Shown: piece after piece, positions 44,173-53,470 of the stretch
Layout of the letters: every line of letters starts with the position of its first letter
Position numbering within the stretch: the stretch's first letter is position 1
Origin: Halonotius roseus
Lineage (GTDB): Archaea; Halobacteriota; Halobacteria; Halobacteriales; Haloferacaceae
Assembly: GCF_006861655.1 (NCBI RefSeq)
Contig: NZ_SESI01000001.1
Span: 322,328 to 386,327, forward strand
DNA length: 64,000 nucleotides
Direction of reading: 5' to 3'
The notes under the pieces: generated by a model
The model's input: only the letters and a program-made list of their open reading frames with translations
The model's database searches: none
What the model was told of the DNA's origin: nothing
Position numbers and translations under genes: made by a program

Positions 44173-46209
44173 CTCCTGTTCGGCGACGATCTCGTACGGC
44201 GACAACCCATTGCGGATCCCATCGAGCAGCCGGAAGGCATCGTCCGGCGAGAGGAAATGCCGGGTGACCGCCCGGCCCATCGGCGTCGGTTCGAGGCCGT
44301 CGATAAACTCCCACTCCAGCAGCTTGCCGACCGCTCGCTGGGTGTCGATCTCACCGAGCATGCGGTCGTTGAGCCGCTTGGCCGACTCACCGGCGACGGT
44401 GATGTTGGCAAGAGTCTCCTCAACGGCAGCAGCCTGATCGTAGACGTTTCGTACGTCCTCCATCTCGCCCTTCAAAAGCTTGAACGCGACCTCGTCTTCG
44501 GTCATCTCCATCGAGTTGTGGTAGGTGCAGTCGGGCTCGATCAGCATGTAGACCGTCCCCTTGTCGTGGTAGTCGGGCCGCCCCGCGCGGCCAAGCATCT
44601 GGCTGAACTCCTGTACTGAGAGCCATTCGATCCCCATCGCCAGCGAATCAAAAATGACCTGCGAGGCCGGGAAGTCGACACCAGCAGCCAGCGCGGCGGT
44701 GGTGACGACCGCCGAGAGTTCCTGATCGAGGAATTTGCTTTCGACCTGTTTGCGCTTCTTGTAATCGAGGCCGGCGTGATACGGTGCAGAGTCGTAGCCC
44801 AGTTTCCGGCTGATCGAGTGACAGCGTCGCCGCGAGTTGGTAAAGATGATCGTCTGGCCGCGGTAGCCCTTCGAGGATTTCTGATCGAAGGCGCGTTTGA
44901 CGAGCTTATCCTCCAGTCGCAGCTTCTCGCGTTCGTCGGCGAAGGTGACGTGTCGCTCGATGGGGACGGGTCGCTCCTCGAACTCGATGAGCGTCGCGCC
45001 GAGCTGTCCGGCCAGCCATTCGGGGTTGCCGACGGTCGCCGAGAGGTAAAGCCACTGCGCGCCGCCGTACTCGCTTCTCGTGTCGGCGCGCTCCGCACAG
45101 TAGTATTTGAGTCGTGAGATGAGGCCGTCAAGCCGGTGGCCGCGCTCGGGCTCTTTGAGCGTATGCACCTCGTCGATGACGACGGTGCCGATGTCGCCGA
45201 GATCCTTGCCTGTTCGCAACGCGTGATCGATCCCCTCGTAGGTGCCGACGATCACGTCCGCCCCCGGATCGAACCGCGTCCCGTCGTCGTTGATCCGGCT
45301 CGCGCCGACGCGGATCGTCACATCCAGCCCGAGATCGCCGTACCGATCCCGGAAATCCTCGTGTTTCTGATTTGCGAGGGCAACAAGCGGGACGAGAAAC
45401 AGCATCTTGCCCTTGCCTTCCAGTGCGCGGTTGACACCCGCCAGCTCGCCGATCAGTGTTTTGCCTGTTGCGGTCGCGCTGACGACAAGCTGGTCGTCGC
45501 CATCAAAGAGGCCGTTGCGCACCGAAAGACTCTGAACTGGCAGCAACTCATCGAACCGGGATTCGATCATCGACTGCAACTGCGGGTGGAGACCGAGATC
45601 GGCCGTCTGCACCGGGTCGACATCGTCGACGGTCGCGCTGATCGTATCGAACTTCGTGAGGTCGGGGTCGAGATCACCCGAAAGCAGGTTGACGATCCGG
45701 TCGAGATCTTGGACTTCGAGCAGGAGATCCTCAAGCCGCTGTTGGGCCTGCCCGGTAAACTGGCCCTTGTAGGCGAGTTCCCGCTCTAACTCCTCGCGGG
45801 CACAGTCTGGACAGATATGCTCGCGGTCGGTTTTGATCGCCGTCTCCTCGGTGATCGGCGAGTACGCGCCGTCGTTGGCGCAGTACCGGCAGGTGCGAAC
45901 CGTTTTCGCCGATAGCTGATAGCCATCGAGCAGTGCCTGAAGCTCCTCCCGTCCAGCCGTCGAGGTCTGTTGGGAGATGCGGATGCGGCCCGCTTGGCGG
46001 GCGAGTTCGACGAACTCATCTGGGTTTCGCGGCTCCTCGGTGGTTCCGTCCTTCGTGCGGAACCGCCCCGGTCGCGGGCCGGCGCTCGTCTCCTTCGTAT
46101 CGAGCGTGCCGTGGAAAACGCGCTGGCCGTCCCGGATAGCGACGACGCGGTAGCTGTCGCCGCGCTCATGCAGGAACAGCGTCTCGACAGCCGAGGCCTG
46201 CGTGGACAC
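44152..46209 (-). CDS. DEAD/DEAH-box helicase, haloarchaeal DUF5814 type
   Basis: 685 residues. An N-terminal domain (about 1-190) includes a zinc-binding CRYCAND...CPDCARE (about 104-138). The superfamily 2 core follows: SATATGKTLIGEL (Walker A), VVIDEVHTL (DEVH box), YLSATVGNPEWL (SAT), FTNSRRRCHSI, and QMLGRAGRPDYHDKG (motif VI), then a winged-helix-like C-terminus. Motifs are Hel308/Ski2-like. I recall DUF5814 as the name for the N-terminal part. Role in DNA repair or RNA processing is open. Its 3-prime end lies in a tandem repeat. Confidence 0.88.
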   Translation of the reverse strand: MSTQASAVETLFLHERGDSYRVVAIRDGQRVFHGTLDTKETSAGPRPGRFRTKDGTTEEPRNPDEFVELARQAGRIRISQQTSTAGREELQALLDGYQLSAKTVRTCRYCANDGAYSPITEETAIKTDREHICPDCAREELERELAYKGQFTGQAQQRLEDLLLEVQDLDRIVNLLSGDLDPDLTKFDTISATVDDVDPVQTADLGLHPQLQSMIESRFDELLPVQSLSVRNGLFDGDDQLVVSATATGKTLIGELAGVNRALEGKGKMLFLVPLVALANQKHEDFRDRYGDLGLDVTIRVGASRINDDGTRFDPGADVIVGTYEGIDHALRTGKDLGDIGTVVIDEVHTLKEPERGHRLDGLISRLKYYCAERADTRSEYGGAQWLYLSATVGNPEWLAGQLGATLIEFEERPVPIERHVTFADEREKLRLEDKLVKRAFDQKSSKGYRGQTIIFTNSRRRCHSISRKLGYDSAPYHAGLDYKKRKQVESKFLDQELSAVVTTAALAAGVDFPASQVIFDSLAMGIEWLSVQEFSQMLGRAGRPDYHDKGTVYMLIEPDCTYHNSMEMTEDEVAFKLLKGEMEDVRNVYDQAAAVEETLANITVAGESAKRLNDRMLGEIDTQRAVGKLLEWEFIDGLEPTPMGRAVTRHFLSPDDAFRLLDGIRNGLSPYEIVAEQELADEEL

Positions 46210-46346
46210 GCCCTCCGGTAGACTATCGGAGTATATCAGGGGTTCGGCTTTCGGCGACGCCGTGCTGTCGGTTCCCTCGCCGCGGCCACGCCTGCCGCCA
46301 CCACCCGGAAAGCCAGGTTAATACCTGCTCGTGGCGAACAGCTGGT

Positions 46347-47531
46347 ATGCGAGGGCTTCGTCTCGGACGGGTATTTGGTATCCCTGTTCAACTCAACTGG
46401 ACATTCCTGCTGATCCTCCCGATCTTTGCGTGGATTATCGGCTCGGATATCGACCGACTAACCGATCTTATCAACGGTGTTCTCGGCGGCAACCTCGCCG
46501 TCGAGACGCTCACAGCCGGCATAACCCCGTGGCTGCTCGGGATCGCCGCCGCAGTCGGGCTGTTTGGTGGCGTGTTGCTCCACGAGTTCGGCCACTCGCT
46601 GGTGGCGATGCGCTACGACGTGGAGATCGAATCGATCACGCTGTGGTTGCTCGGCGGCGTCGCCAGCTTCAAGGAGATCCCCGAAGCCTGGCAGGAGGAG
46701 TTCAATATCGCTATCGCCGGCCCGCTTGTCAGCGTCGGCGTCGGCGGCCTCTCCTATCTCGCCTTTCTGGTCGTACCGGGCGGTCTCGATCCGATCCGGT
46801 TCGTCCTCGGCTATCTCGCTGTGATGAACGTCGGGCTCGCCCTCTTCAACATGCTGCCGGGGTTCCCGATGGATGGCGGCCGGGTGCTCCGCGCGCTGCT
46901 GGCCCGCAACCGACCCCACGCACGGGCGACCCAACTCGCCTCCGAGGTCGGCAAAACCTTCGCGTTCGCCCTCGGCCTGCTGGGGCTGTTTGCGTTCAGC
47001 CCGCTGTTGATCCTGCTGGCATTCTTTATCTACATCGCCGCCTCCGGCGAGGCCCAGCAGTCGACGCTGAAAGCCGCCTTCGAGGGTGTCACCGTCGGCG
47101 ACATCATGACGCCCGGTGAGGATCTGCTCGTTGTCGACCCCGAGACAACGATCACCGACCTGCTAAACCGGATGTTGACCGAACGCCACACCGGCTACCC
47201 GGTTGTCGACAGCGGCGGGGAGCTGATCGGGATGGTCACGCTGGATCACGCCCGCTCGATCAAGGAGGTCGAACGCGACGCCTACACCGTCGGCGATGTG
47301 ATGGAACGCGATATCACGGCCATCTCGCCGCAGGCCGACGCCTTCACCGCGTTACAGGCGATGCAGGAACACGGCGTCGGCCGGCTCCCCGTCGTCGACG
47401 AGGGCGAGAACCTCGTCGGCATCGTATCGAAAACCGACCTGATGACCGCGTTCAACATCATCCAGAGCCGCGGGGAGTCGACGACGCTGATCGGTGATCA
47501 GGCAAGCGGCGATCTGCCGTCGCTCCGGTAG
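46347..47531 (+). CDS. Site-2 protease family (M50) with CBS pair
   Basis: 394 residues. Membrane metalloprotease core with six spans: VLLHEFGHSLVAMRY holds the zinc-binding HExxH and MLPGFPMDGGRVLRALLA the third ligand (PMDGG). Two CBS motifs follow (GDIMTPGEDLLVVDPE...GYPVVDSGG and GDVMERDITAISP...RLPVVDEGENLVGIVSKTDL), which probably sense nucleotides. Likely releases membrane-bound regulators. TATA GGTTAATACC (46316-46325) lies 22-31 bases ahead. The 3-prime end is partly duplicated after the stop. Confidence 0.93.
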   Translation: MRGLRLGRVFGIPVQLNWTFLLILPIFAWIIGSDIDRLTDLINGVLGGNLAVETLTAGITPWLLGIAAAVGLFGGVLLHEFGHSLVAMRYDVEIESITLWLLGGVASFKEIPEAWQEEFNIAIAGPLVSVGVGGLSYLAFLVVPGGLDPIRFVLGYLAVMNVGLALFNMLPGFPMDGGRVLRALLARNRPHARATQLASEVGKTFAFALGLLGLFAFSPLLILLAFFIYIAASGEAQQSTLKAAFEGVTVGDIMTPGEDLLVVDPETTITDLLNRMLTERHTGYPVVDSGGELIGMVTLDHARSIKEVERDAYTVGDVMERDITAISPQADAFTALQAMQEHGVGRLPVVDEGENLVGIVSKTDLMTAFNIIQSRGESTTLIGDQASGDLPSLR

Positions 47532-47564
47532 GCTGATAGCAGCGATATCCCGTCGCTCCGGGAG
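47505..47564 (+). repeat. Tandem duplication across the stop codon of the M50 protease gene
   Basis: 27 bases ending in the TAG stop (47505-47531) recur at 47538-47564 with 23 of 27 identical; in the copy TAG has become GAG. Period 33. Confidence 0.6.
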
Positions 47565-47618
47565 GACGGATTCGCCGACAGCGGTAGTTTTTCCCCACTG
47601 CATAGCTGAGTAAGAGGT

Positions 47619-48128
47619 ATGCTAACTGTCGTTTCTGACACCCACAGTGTCCGGGGCCACGAGCTGACGGGCCGGACGCTGCAGGCTGTCCGGGAGGCCG
47701 ATCTTGTTATTCATGCCGGGGATTTCATGCGGGCGTCGGTGCTCGATGCCTTCGAGGATGAAGCCCGGACAGTTCGGGGTGTCTACGGCAACAACGACGA
47801 CAGCGAGATCCGCGATCGGCTCCCGGAGGCCCGGACGGTCGACTACAAGGGGTTCCGGTTTGCGGTTACTCACCGCGTCAGCGGCGGCCCGACGGAGCTG
47901 ACGCTGTTCGGCCGGGAACGCGACGCCGACGCCGTGATCTACGGCCACAGCCACAACCCCGAGGTCGACACGAGTGGCGAGCTCCCCCTCATCAACCCGG
48001 GCAGCCACGCCCAACCCCGCGGCTATCGGAAAGCCCACGCCGAACTGGAGCCGAGCGACGACGGGCTTGCTGGGCGGCTCGTCACACCCAACAACTACGT
48101 GATCGAGGAGTTCAGCGTCTCCAGATAA
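47619..48128 (+). CDS. YfcE/MJ0936-type phosphodiesterase
   Basis: 169 residues of the calcineurin-like metallophosphoesterase fold. Metal ligands: VVSDTHSV (Asp, His), VIHAGDFM (Asp), GVYGNNDD (Asn), VTHRVSGG (His) and IYGHSHNPEVD (His-x-His). Small archaeal members hydrolyse phosphodiester model substrates and some cyclic nucleotides; the natural substrate is unknown. Probably monocistronic. Confidence 0.93.
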   Translation: MLTVVSDTHSVRGHELTGRTLQAVREADLVIHAGDFMRASVLDAFEDEARTVRGVYGNNDDSEIRDRLPEARTVDYKGFRFAVTHRVSGGPTELTLFGRERDADAVIYGHSHNPEVDTSGELPLINPGSHAQPRGYRKAHAELEPSDDGLAGRLVTPNNYVIEEFSVSR

Positions 48129-48173
48129 CCGCTGACCGAAACGTCTTTGCGGCGTGCCGGCGGTGAGGCAACT

Positions 48174-48320
48174 ATGACTGTTGGTGAGCTCCTCACGGAT
48201 CCTGTCCTCATCGGGATTCTTGTGGTGCTGTTATTGTTCGTCTTCTTTGGGTATCTTCTCATGCGGCGTACCGTCCTCGGGCTCCGAGAAGGGTATCGTG
48301 ATGGCCAACGGCGGGAGTAA
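48174..48320 (+). CDS. 48-residue single-span membrane protein
   Basis: MTVGELLTDPVLIGILVV continues through one long hydrophobic helix (LLLFVFFGYLLM) to a basic, Tyr/Asp-containing tail (RRTVLGLREGYRDGQRR). It sits between the phosphodiesterase and the phosphate transporter in the same direction with 45 and 30 bases of spacing. A very small gene with a plausible haloarchaeal pattern but no known function; it might be an accessory peptide of the transporter (inference). Confidence 0.65.
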   Translation: MTVGELLTDPVLIGILVVLLLFVFFGYLLMRRTVLGLREGYRDGQRRE

Positions 48321-48350
48321 CGTGGTCGACACCAACCACCGGAACACACT

Positions 48351-49535
48351 ATGATCGGTGTCGAAACGCTGGTCACCTTCGGGATCGCCGCGGCGGCCAG
48401 CCTCTTTATGGCGTGGGCGATCGGCGCGGGCTCCTCGGGGTCGACGCCGTTTGCCCCCGCGGTCGGCGCGAACGCCATCTCCGTGCTCCGGGCCGGCCTC
48501 ATCGTCGGCGTCCTGGGCTTCTCCGGGGCGGTACTCCAGGGAGCCAACGTCACCGAGGCCGTCGGCAGTGAGCTCATCGTCGGCGAGCCGCTGACCGCCG
48601 GCGCGGCGATCGTCGGCCTGCTGACCGCAGCCGTCCTCGTTGCTCTCGGCGTCTTTGCGGGGTATCCGATCGCCACCGCCTTTACCGTCACCGGCGCGGT
48701 CGTCGGCGTCGGGCTGGCGATGGGCGGTGGGCCCGCCTGGCCGAAGTACGCGGAGATCCTCACGCTGTGGACGCTGACACCGTTTGTTGGTGGCGGGATC
48801 GCCTACGGGATCGCTCGGCTCATCCGCGGGGATCGCTTCGATGAGGATCGGCTGATCGCCGCGCTTGGTGGGCTCGTCGGCGCGCTGATCGCCAACATCG
48901 GGTTTACCTTTCTCGGCCCGCCGGGCGAACAGGGGTCGATCGCCAGCACCCTTGGCCCGGCGACTGGGCTTCCCACAGCCGCCGGCGTCGCCGTCGCCAC
49001 CCTCGGCGTCGCCCTCGCCGCGATGGCAACGCTGTGGCTCGCACTGAATCGGGATCGGGCGACCGGCCAGCGACGCTTCCTGCTGTTTTTGGGCGGGCTG
49101 GTCGCCTTCTCGGCCGGTGGGAGTCAGGTCGGCCTGGCGATCGGGCCGCTGGTGCCCCTGCTCGGGAGTGGGATCGATATCCCGCTGTGGGCTGTGCTTG
49201 TCGGCGGCGGGTTTGGGCTCCTGGTCGGCTCCTGGACCGGCGCGCCGCGGATGATCAAGGCGATCTCACAGGATTACTCCTCGCTTGGGCCGCGGCGATC
49301 GATCGCGGCGTTGATCCCGTCGTTTGCGATCGCCCAGACCGCCGTCTACTTTGGGATCCCAGTTTCATTCAACGAGATCATTGTCAGCGCGATCGTCGGC
49401 AGCGGGCTGGCCGCCGGCAACGCCGGGGTGAGCCGCGACAAGATGCTGTATACCGTGTTGGCGTGGGTCGGCTCGCTGGTCTCGGCGTTTGTCATCGGCT
49501 ACGTGGTGTACACCGCTGTCCAACTCGTCTTCTAA
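48351..49535 (+). CDS. Inorganic phosphate transporter, PiT family
   Basis: 394 residues with about ten to eleven membrane spans and two PiT repeats: GAGSSGSTPFAPAVGANAIS with GFSGAVLQGANVTEAVGS, and the second half SAGGSQVGLAIGPLVPLL followed by NEIIVSAIVGSGLAAGN. Low-affinity, cation-coupled phosphate uptake is the family role; sulfate transport occurs in some relatives. No PhoU-like gene is adjacent. Confidence 0.92.
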   Translation: MIGVETLVTFGIAAAASLFMAWAIGAGSSGSTPFAPAVGANAISVLRAGLIVGVLGFSGAVLQGANVTEAVGSELIVGEPLTAGAAIVGLLTAAVLVALGVFAGYPIATAFTVTGAVVGVGLAMGGGPAWPKYAEILTLWTLTPFVGGGIAYGIARLIRGDRFDEDRLIAALGGLVGALIANIGFTFLGPPGEQGSIASTLGPATGLPTAAGVAVATLGVALAAMATLWLALNRDRATGQRRFLLFLGGLVAFSAGGSQVGLAIGPLVPLLGSGIDIPLWAVLVGGGFGLLVGSWTGAPRMIKAISQDYSSLGPRRSIAALIPSFAIAQTAVYFGIPVSFNEIIVSAIVGSGLAAGNAGVSRDKMLYTVLAWVGSLVSAFVIGYVVYTAVQLVF

Positions 49536-49577
49536 CTCGTCGCTCGGCTGTTGCTCCAAACGCTGTCCGCAAAACGG

Positions 49578-50945
49578 CTACTCCGTCAACTCGGGTTCGT
49601 CGTCGTTCTCGGTTTTCGGATACTCGTCGGTGACGGTGAGCCGGGCTTTGAGGATGCGCGTGCTGTCGACCTCCTCGATCTCGATGACGACGCCGTCGTA
49701 CTCGAAGGTCTCACCCTCCTCGACGAGCCGGCCGGCGCGGTTGAAGACGAAGCCGGCCAGCGTTTCGAACTCCTCGCCTTCCGGGAGATCGATGTCGAGT
49801 ACCTCGTTGACCTCGTGGATATTGACCTCGCCGCGGATGATTGTCGTCTGGTCGTCGAGCCGCTCGAAGGGCTCCTGCTCGTCGCCTTCGAGGATGTCGC
49901 CGACGATCTCCTCGACCATATCTTCGAGGGTGATGATCCCCTCAGTGGTGCCGAACTCATCGAGAACGACGACCATCTGGAGGCGGTTTTCCTGCATTTC
50001 GGCCAGCAGCTCGTCGACGTTTTTCGATTCGGGGACGTGCAGCGTCGGCTGGACGATATCCCGCAGCTCGCTTTCGCCCTCGCTGTACTGGTGTTCCCGC
50101 ACCAGATCCCGGACGTTGACGACGCCGATGATGTTGTCGAGGTTGCCGTCGTAGACGGGCACACGGACGTGGTCGTGGCCGATACAGGCCTCGATGGCCT
50201 CCTCGATGGTGGCGTCCTGGGAGACGGCCGTCACGTCGAGCCGCGGGGTCATCACCTCCTTGGCGATAGTAGAATTAAAGGTGAAGATGCGTTTGAGCAT
50301 CTCGCGTTCCTCCTCGTCGATGACGCCCTCCCGTTCGCCGGTTTCGATGATATCCTTGATCTCATCGCGGGTGACGTACGGCGATTCGATCGCCGAGGAG
50401 CTGCCCATCGCCTTGTTGACGATGCGGGTCAGTCGGTCGAAGACGATGATCAGCGGAAAGAGGACGTACTCTGAGAGCTTGAGCGCGCCCGCGATCCGCA
50501 ACGCCCACGACTCGGTGTTTTCGACGGCGTAGGATTTCGGCGCGCTCTCACCGAACAGCAGGACGACCGCGGTGATCCCAAAGGTCGCCGCGACCACGGC
50601 CTGGCCCTGCGAGAGGTAGATCCCGAACAGCGCGGTGGCGATCGAGGACATGGCGATGTTGACGATGTTGTTGCCGACGAGGATCGTCACCAACAGCCGG
50701 TGAGGGTCGTCCTTGAGCCCCTTGACCGTCTTGGCGTTGGGGATCCCCTCTTCGACCATCGATTCGATTCGGTGTTGTGGCAGCGAGAAGAAGGCGATCT
50801 CGGAGGACGAGAAGAACGCCGAGAGGCCGATCAGCAGGACGATAGCGACGATCCCGAGGCCGGTGATCGCCGTCGTACTGAGGGCTGGCAACTGGAGCAC
50901 CCCGGCGGCGAGAGACATGCCTACAAGCGATAAGCCCATTGTCAC
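49578..50945 (-). CDS. CNNM/CorC (hemolysin-like) membrane protein with CBS domains
   Basis: 455 residues. A DUF21 membrane domain (spans about 25-45, 95-115, 118-145; signature LSAFFSSSEIAFFSLPQHR and LVGNNIVNIAMSS), a linker TRDEIKDIIETGEREGVIDE, a CBS pair (EVMTPRLDVTAVSQDATIE through FGTTEGIITLEDMVEEIVGDI) and a C-terminal CorC/HlyC transporter-associated domain (EVNEVLDIDLPEGEEFETLAG). Family members export Mg2+ or Co2+ or stabilise cation levels. Confidence 0.93.
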   Translation of the reverse strand: MTMGLSLVGMSLAAGVLQLPALSTTAITGLGIVAIVLLIGLSAFFSSSEIAFFSLPQHRIESMVEEGIPNAKTVKGLKDDPHRLLVTILVGNNIVNIAMSSIATALFGIYLSQGQAVVAATFGITAVVLLFGESAPKSYAVENTESWALRIAGALKLSEYVLFPLIIVFDRLTRIVNKAMGSSSAIESPYVTRDEIKDIIETGEREGVIDEEEREMLKRIFTFNSTIAKEVMTPRLDVTAVSQDATIEEAIEACIGHDHVRVPVYDGNLDNIIGVVNVRDLVREHQYSEGESELRDIVQPTLHVPESKNVDELLAEMQENRLQMVVVLDEFGTTEGIITLEDMVEEIVGDILEGDEQEPFERLDDQTTIIRGEVNIHEVNEVLDIDLPEGEEFETLAGFVFNRAGRLVEEGETFEYDGVVIEIEEVDSTRILKARLTVTDEYPKTENDDEPELTE

Positions 50946-51089
50946 TGATCGTTCCTCGGCCCCGGAATTAAGCGTTGTCCTCCGGACAGTTCAAGCCGTC
51001 AGTCGCCACCCAACCGACCATCGCCGCCGCGACGCGACGTGTCGTCGCCGAGCGGTGGACTGAAACCGCCGGCCACCCTCCTACGACCA

Positions 51090-51311
51090 ATGACGACACG
51101 GCGGTGTGACGGCTGTAACACAAAGGTCAAGATCGCTGGCGGGATCGGCGATTTCTGGAGTTTCGACTTCGGGCCGACCGACGGGATGATCCTCGAACTC
51201 GCCGACGGCAGCGAGCACTTCCTCTGTCTCGACTGTGTTGACCGACTGCCCGACGACCACGACCCCACTGCCGACGACGTGGCTGCGTTGCCGGCGGCTG
51301 ACGAGGAGTAA
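51090..51311 (+). CDS. Small CxxC zinc-ribbon-like protein
   Basis: 73 residues: TTRRCDGCNTKVKIAGGIGD, then FWSFDFGPTDGMILELADGS, and FLCLDCVDRLPDD. Two CxxC pairs about 40 residues apart can bind one zinc ion. An acidic tail follows. Similar short haloarchaeal proteins are known to me only as conserved hypotheticals. Start at ATG 51090 follows from the CDGC motif position; the earlier frame to 51039 lacks it. Confidence 0.8.
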   Translation: MTTRRCDGCNTKVKIAGGIGDFWSFDFGPTDGMILELADGSEHFLCLDCVDRLPDDHDPTADDVAALPAADEE

Positions 51312-51338
51312 TTCGCCAACCGCACACCTGGCGGCCTG

Positions 51339-51384
51339 CGAAAATCGAAGATTTTCGGGCGACCAGAAGACGCAGTCTTCTGGT
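51339..51384 (+). repeat. Two perfect triloop hairpins flanking repeat copy C
   Basis: CGAAAATC-GAA-GATTTTCG (51339-51357) and a 10-bp stem ACCAGAAGAC/GTCTTCTGGT with loop GCA (51362-51384) lie one after the other, directly before copy C. Copy A carries a similar pair of hairpins with unrelated arm sequences. Confidence 0.75.
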
Positions 51385-51386
51385 AG

Positions 51387-51500
51387 ACTGAAAGGGCGAG
51401 GCTCTCTCGGCGAACCCCGGCGACGCAAGCACCGCAACGAGCCGAGCGAGTGAGGAGCGCAGCGAGTCGCGGGAGTCGAGAGAGCCGAGGGCTTTCTACA
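51387..51500 (+). repeat. Dispersed structured element, copy C
   Basis: 114 bases with ends ACTGAAAGGGCGAG and CGAGGGCTTTCTACA and interior GAACCCCGGCGACGCAAGC..GAGGAGCGCAGCGAGTCGCG. Inner stem GCTCTCTCGGC with GTCGAGAGAGC: ten Watson-Crick pairs and one G.U. Compared with copy B, about six positions of each arm differ and all remain paired or nearly so. Confidence 0.8.
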
Positions 51501-51584
51501 TCTCCGTCTCGCACACAATCGTGCATCTAAATTACCCCCACCGCAATCCCTACGCTTTTCTCCCCGGCAATCCGACCGACGGCC

Positions 51585-53387
51585 GTGAAGCCAGCCCGCA
51601 TCGTCGAGGAGTTCCCCGCCCCCGAGTTCCGGGCCCAACAGAAACAGGCCCTCCGGGACATCCAGTCGGCCTTCGAGGCCGACAACGACGTGGTGCTGGT
51701 GCGCGCGCCGACCGGCAGCGGAAAGTCGTTGTTGGCGCGGTCGATCATGGGCTGTGCGCGCTCGAAACAGACCGCCGAGCCGGCGCAGGCAACGGGTGCC
51801 TACTACACGACGCCGCAGGTCTCCCAACTCGACGATGTGGCCGCCGACTCCCTGCTCGACGATCTCAACATCATCCGCGGGAAGAACAATTATTCCTGTT
51901 TGCTCCCGGGTGAACACGACACGCCGGTCGATCAGGCCCCCTGCGCCCGCGAGTCCGGGTTCGACTGCTCGGTCAAACACCGCTGTCCGTACTTCTCCGA
52001 CCGATCGATCGCCTCCGCCCAGCCCCACGCGGCGATGACGCTGGCATACTTCATGCAGACCGCGGGATCGGACGTGTTCGGGAAACGCGATGTCGTCGTC
52101 ATCGACGAGGCTCACGGGCTCGCCGAGTGGGCCGAGATGTACGCGACGATCGAACTATCACCCGATCGCGTCCCCGTCTGGGATGAGGTCGGCGTGCCAG
52201 CTGTCGCCGCTGCCGACGACCCCCTCGACCGCACCGTTCGCTTTGCCGAAACGCTGGCGGGTGTCTGCTCGCGGGCGAAAGATGAGCTGACCGCCCAGCC
52301 CGAACTCTCCCCCGACGAAGTCGCCCGCCGGGATCGACTCGGCGAACTCATCTCGGATCTCAACTGGTTTGTCGACGACTACCGCGATCCCGAGAGCCCG
52401 ACGACATGGGTCGTCGATCAAGCCGGTGGGGAAGGCACCACGATCACGATCAAACCGCTCGATCCCGCCCGGTATCTCCAGCATACGGTCTGGGATCGCG
52501 GCGATGCCTTCGCGCTGCTGTCGGCGACGATCCTCAACAAGGAGGCGTTCTGCCGGGGGGTCGGTCTCAATCCCGACCGTGTCGCCCTCGTCGATGTCGA
52601 CCACACGTTTCCGGTCGAGAACCGCCCGCTGTACGATGTGACACAGGGGAAGATGACCTACGAGCACCGCGATGAGACACTCCCGAAGCTCGCCCGCCTG
52701 CTCGTTCGACTGATGGCCGAACATCCCGACGAGAAAGGGTTGATCCACGCCCACTCGTATGCCATCGCCGACGATCTCGCCGACCGGCTGGCCGAGTTTG
52801 GTGTTGGGCCGCGGGTTCGCACTCATACGACCGACAGCCGCGACGACGAGCTCGGCGCGTGGAAGGCCAGCGACGACCCCGAGGTCTTCATCGCGGTCAA
52901 GATGGAGGAGGCCCTTGATCTTGCGGGCGATCTTGCCCGCTGGCAGGTGCTCTGTAAGGCACCCTATCTCAACACCAACGACTCACGGGTCGCTCGCCGC
53001 CTCGAAGACGGCCAGTGGGCGTGGTACCACCGGGCGGCGTTACGAACGGTGATTCAGGCCTGCGGGCGCGTGGTTCGCGCGCCCGACGACTACGGGGCGA
53101 CGTATCTCGCCGATTCAAGCCTGTTGGATCTCTTTGATCGGGCAGCCGCCGACATGCCGCCGTGGTTCCGCCAGCAGGTCGATCGCTGCTCGGAGCCGAC
53201 GCTGCCGGCGTTCGATCCCGAGGCTGCACTCGCCGGGATCGATGCCACGGCCGACAGCCGGGATCGGCCGTCCGCCGTCACGCGTGGACACATCGACTCC
53301 ACAGGGTCGGGAGGTCAGTCCCAAGCCGACGCCGACGCTGGCCAACGGGACGACCACCCGCTGTCGGATGTGTGGGGCGACGGCTAG
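51585..53387 (+). CDS. Compact XPD-like Fe-S helicase
   Basis: 600 residues, GTG start. Walker A is VRAPTGSGKSLLA (about 39-51), Walker B VVVIDEAHGLAEW, motif VI IQACGRVVRAPDD. Four cysteines that can hold a 4Fe-4S cluster are Cys105, Cys120, Cys128 and Cys134, more closely spaced than in the larger relative at 6706. The C-terminus has a disordered tail of about 55 residues. Both proteins share the XPD fold, but the middle region is much shorter here. Likely a DNA-unwinding repair enzyme. It begins about 85 bases after repeat copy C. Confidence 0.9.
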   Translation: MKPARIVEEFPAPEFRAQQKQALRDIQSAFEADNDVVLVRAPTGSGKSLLARSIMGCARSKQTAEPAQATGAYYTTPQVSQLDDVAADSLLDDLNIIRGKNNYSCLLPGEHDTPVDQAPCARESGFDCSVKHRCPYFSDRSIASAQPHAAMTLAYFMQTAGSDVFGKRDVVVIDEAHGLAEWAEMYATIELSPDRVPVWDEVGVPAVAAADDPLDRTVRFAETLAGVCSRAKDELTAQPELSPDEVARRDRLGELISDLNWFVDDYRDPESPTTWVVDQAGGEGTTITIKPLDPARYLQHTVWDRGDAFALLSATILNKEAFCRGVGLNPDRVALVDVDHTFPVENRPLYDVTQGKMTYEHRDETLPKLARLLVRLMAEHPDEKGLIHAHSYAIADDLADRLAEFGVGPRVRTHTTDSRDDELGAWKASDDPEVFIAVKMEEALDLAGDLARWQVLCKAPYLNTNDSRVARRLEDGQWAWYHRAALRTVIQACGRVVRAPDDYGATYLADSSLLDLFDRAAADMPPWFRQQVDRCSEPTLPAFDPEAALAGIDATADSRDRPSAVTRGHIDSTGSGGQSQADADAGQRDDHPLSDVWGDG

Positions 53388-53470
53388 ATCAGACTCGTCG
53401 CGCCCCACGCGACCATCGAGCCAACCATCAAGACCGCAAAGAGGACGGCGATGATCTGCTGTCTGTTCAT
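53384..53470 (-). CDS. 28-residue membrane peptide
   Basis: MNRQQIIAVLFAVLMVGSMV then AWGATSLI: a single hydrophobic helix with a short basic start. From memory, near-identical very short peptides occur beside helicase or other genes in many haloarchaea, which supports a real gene despite its size. Its stop overlaps the helicase stop by three bases on the other strand (CTAG). Below the usual cutoff of gene finders. Confidence 0.6.
   Translation of the reverse strand: MNRQQIIAVLFAVLMVGSMVAWGATSLI

Noticed and set aside
51081-52115. 344-codon minus-strand frame over repeat copy C and the helicase
   Set aside because: Arises from the repeat and the helicase N-terminal region; similar Arg/Cys-rich pseudo-peptides appear over copies A and B.
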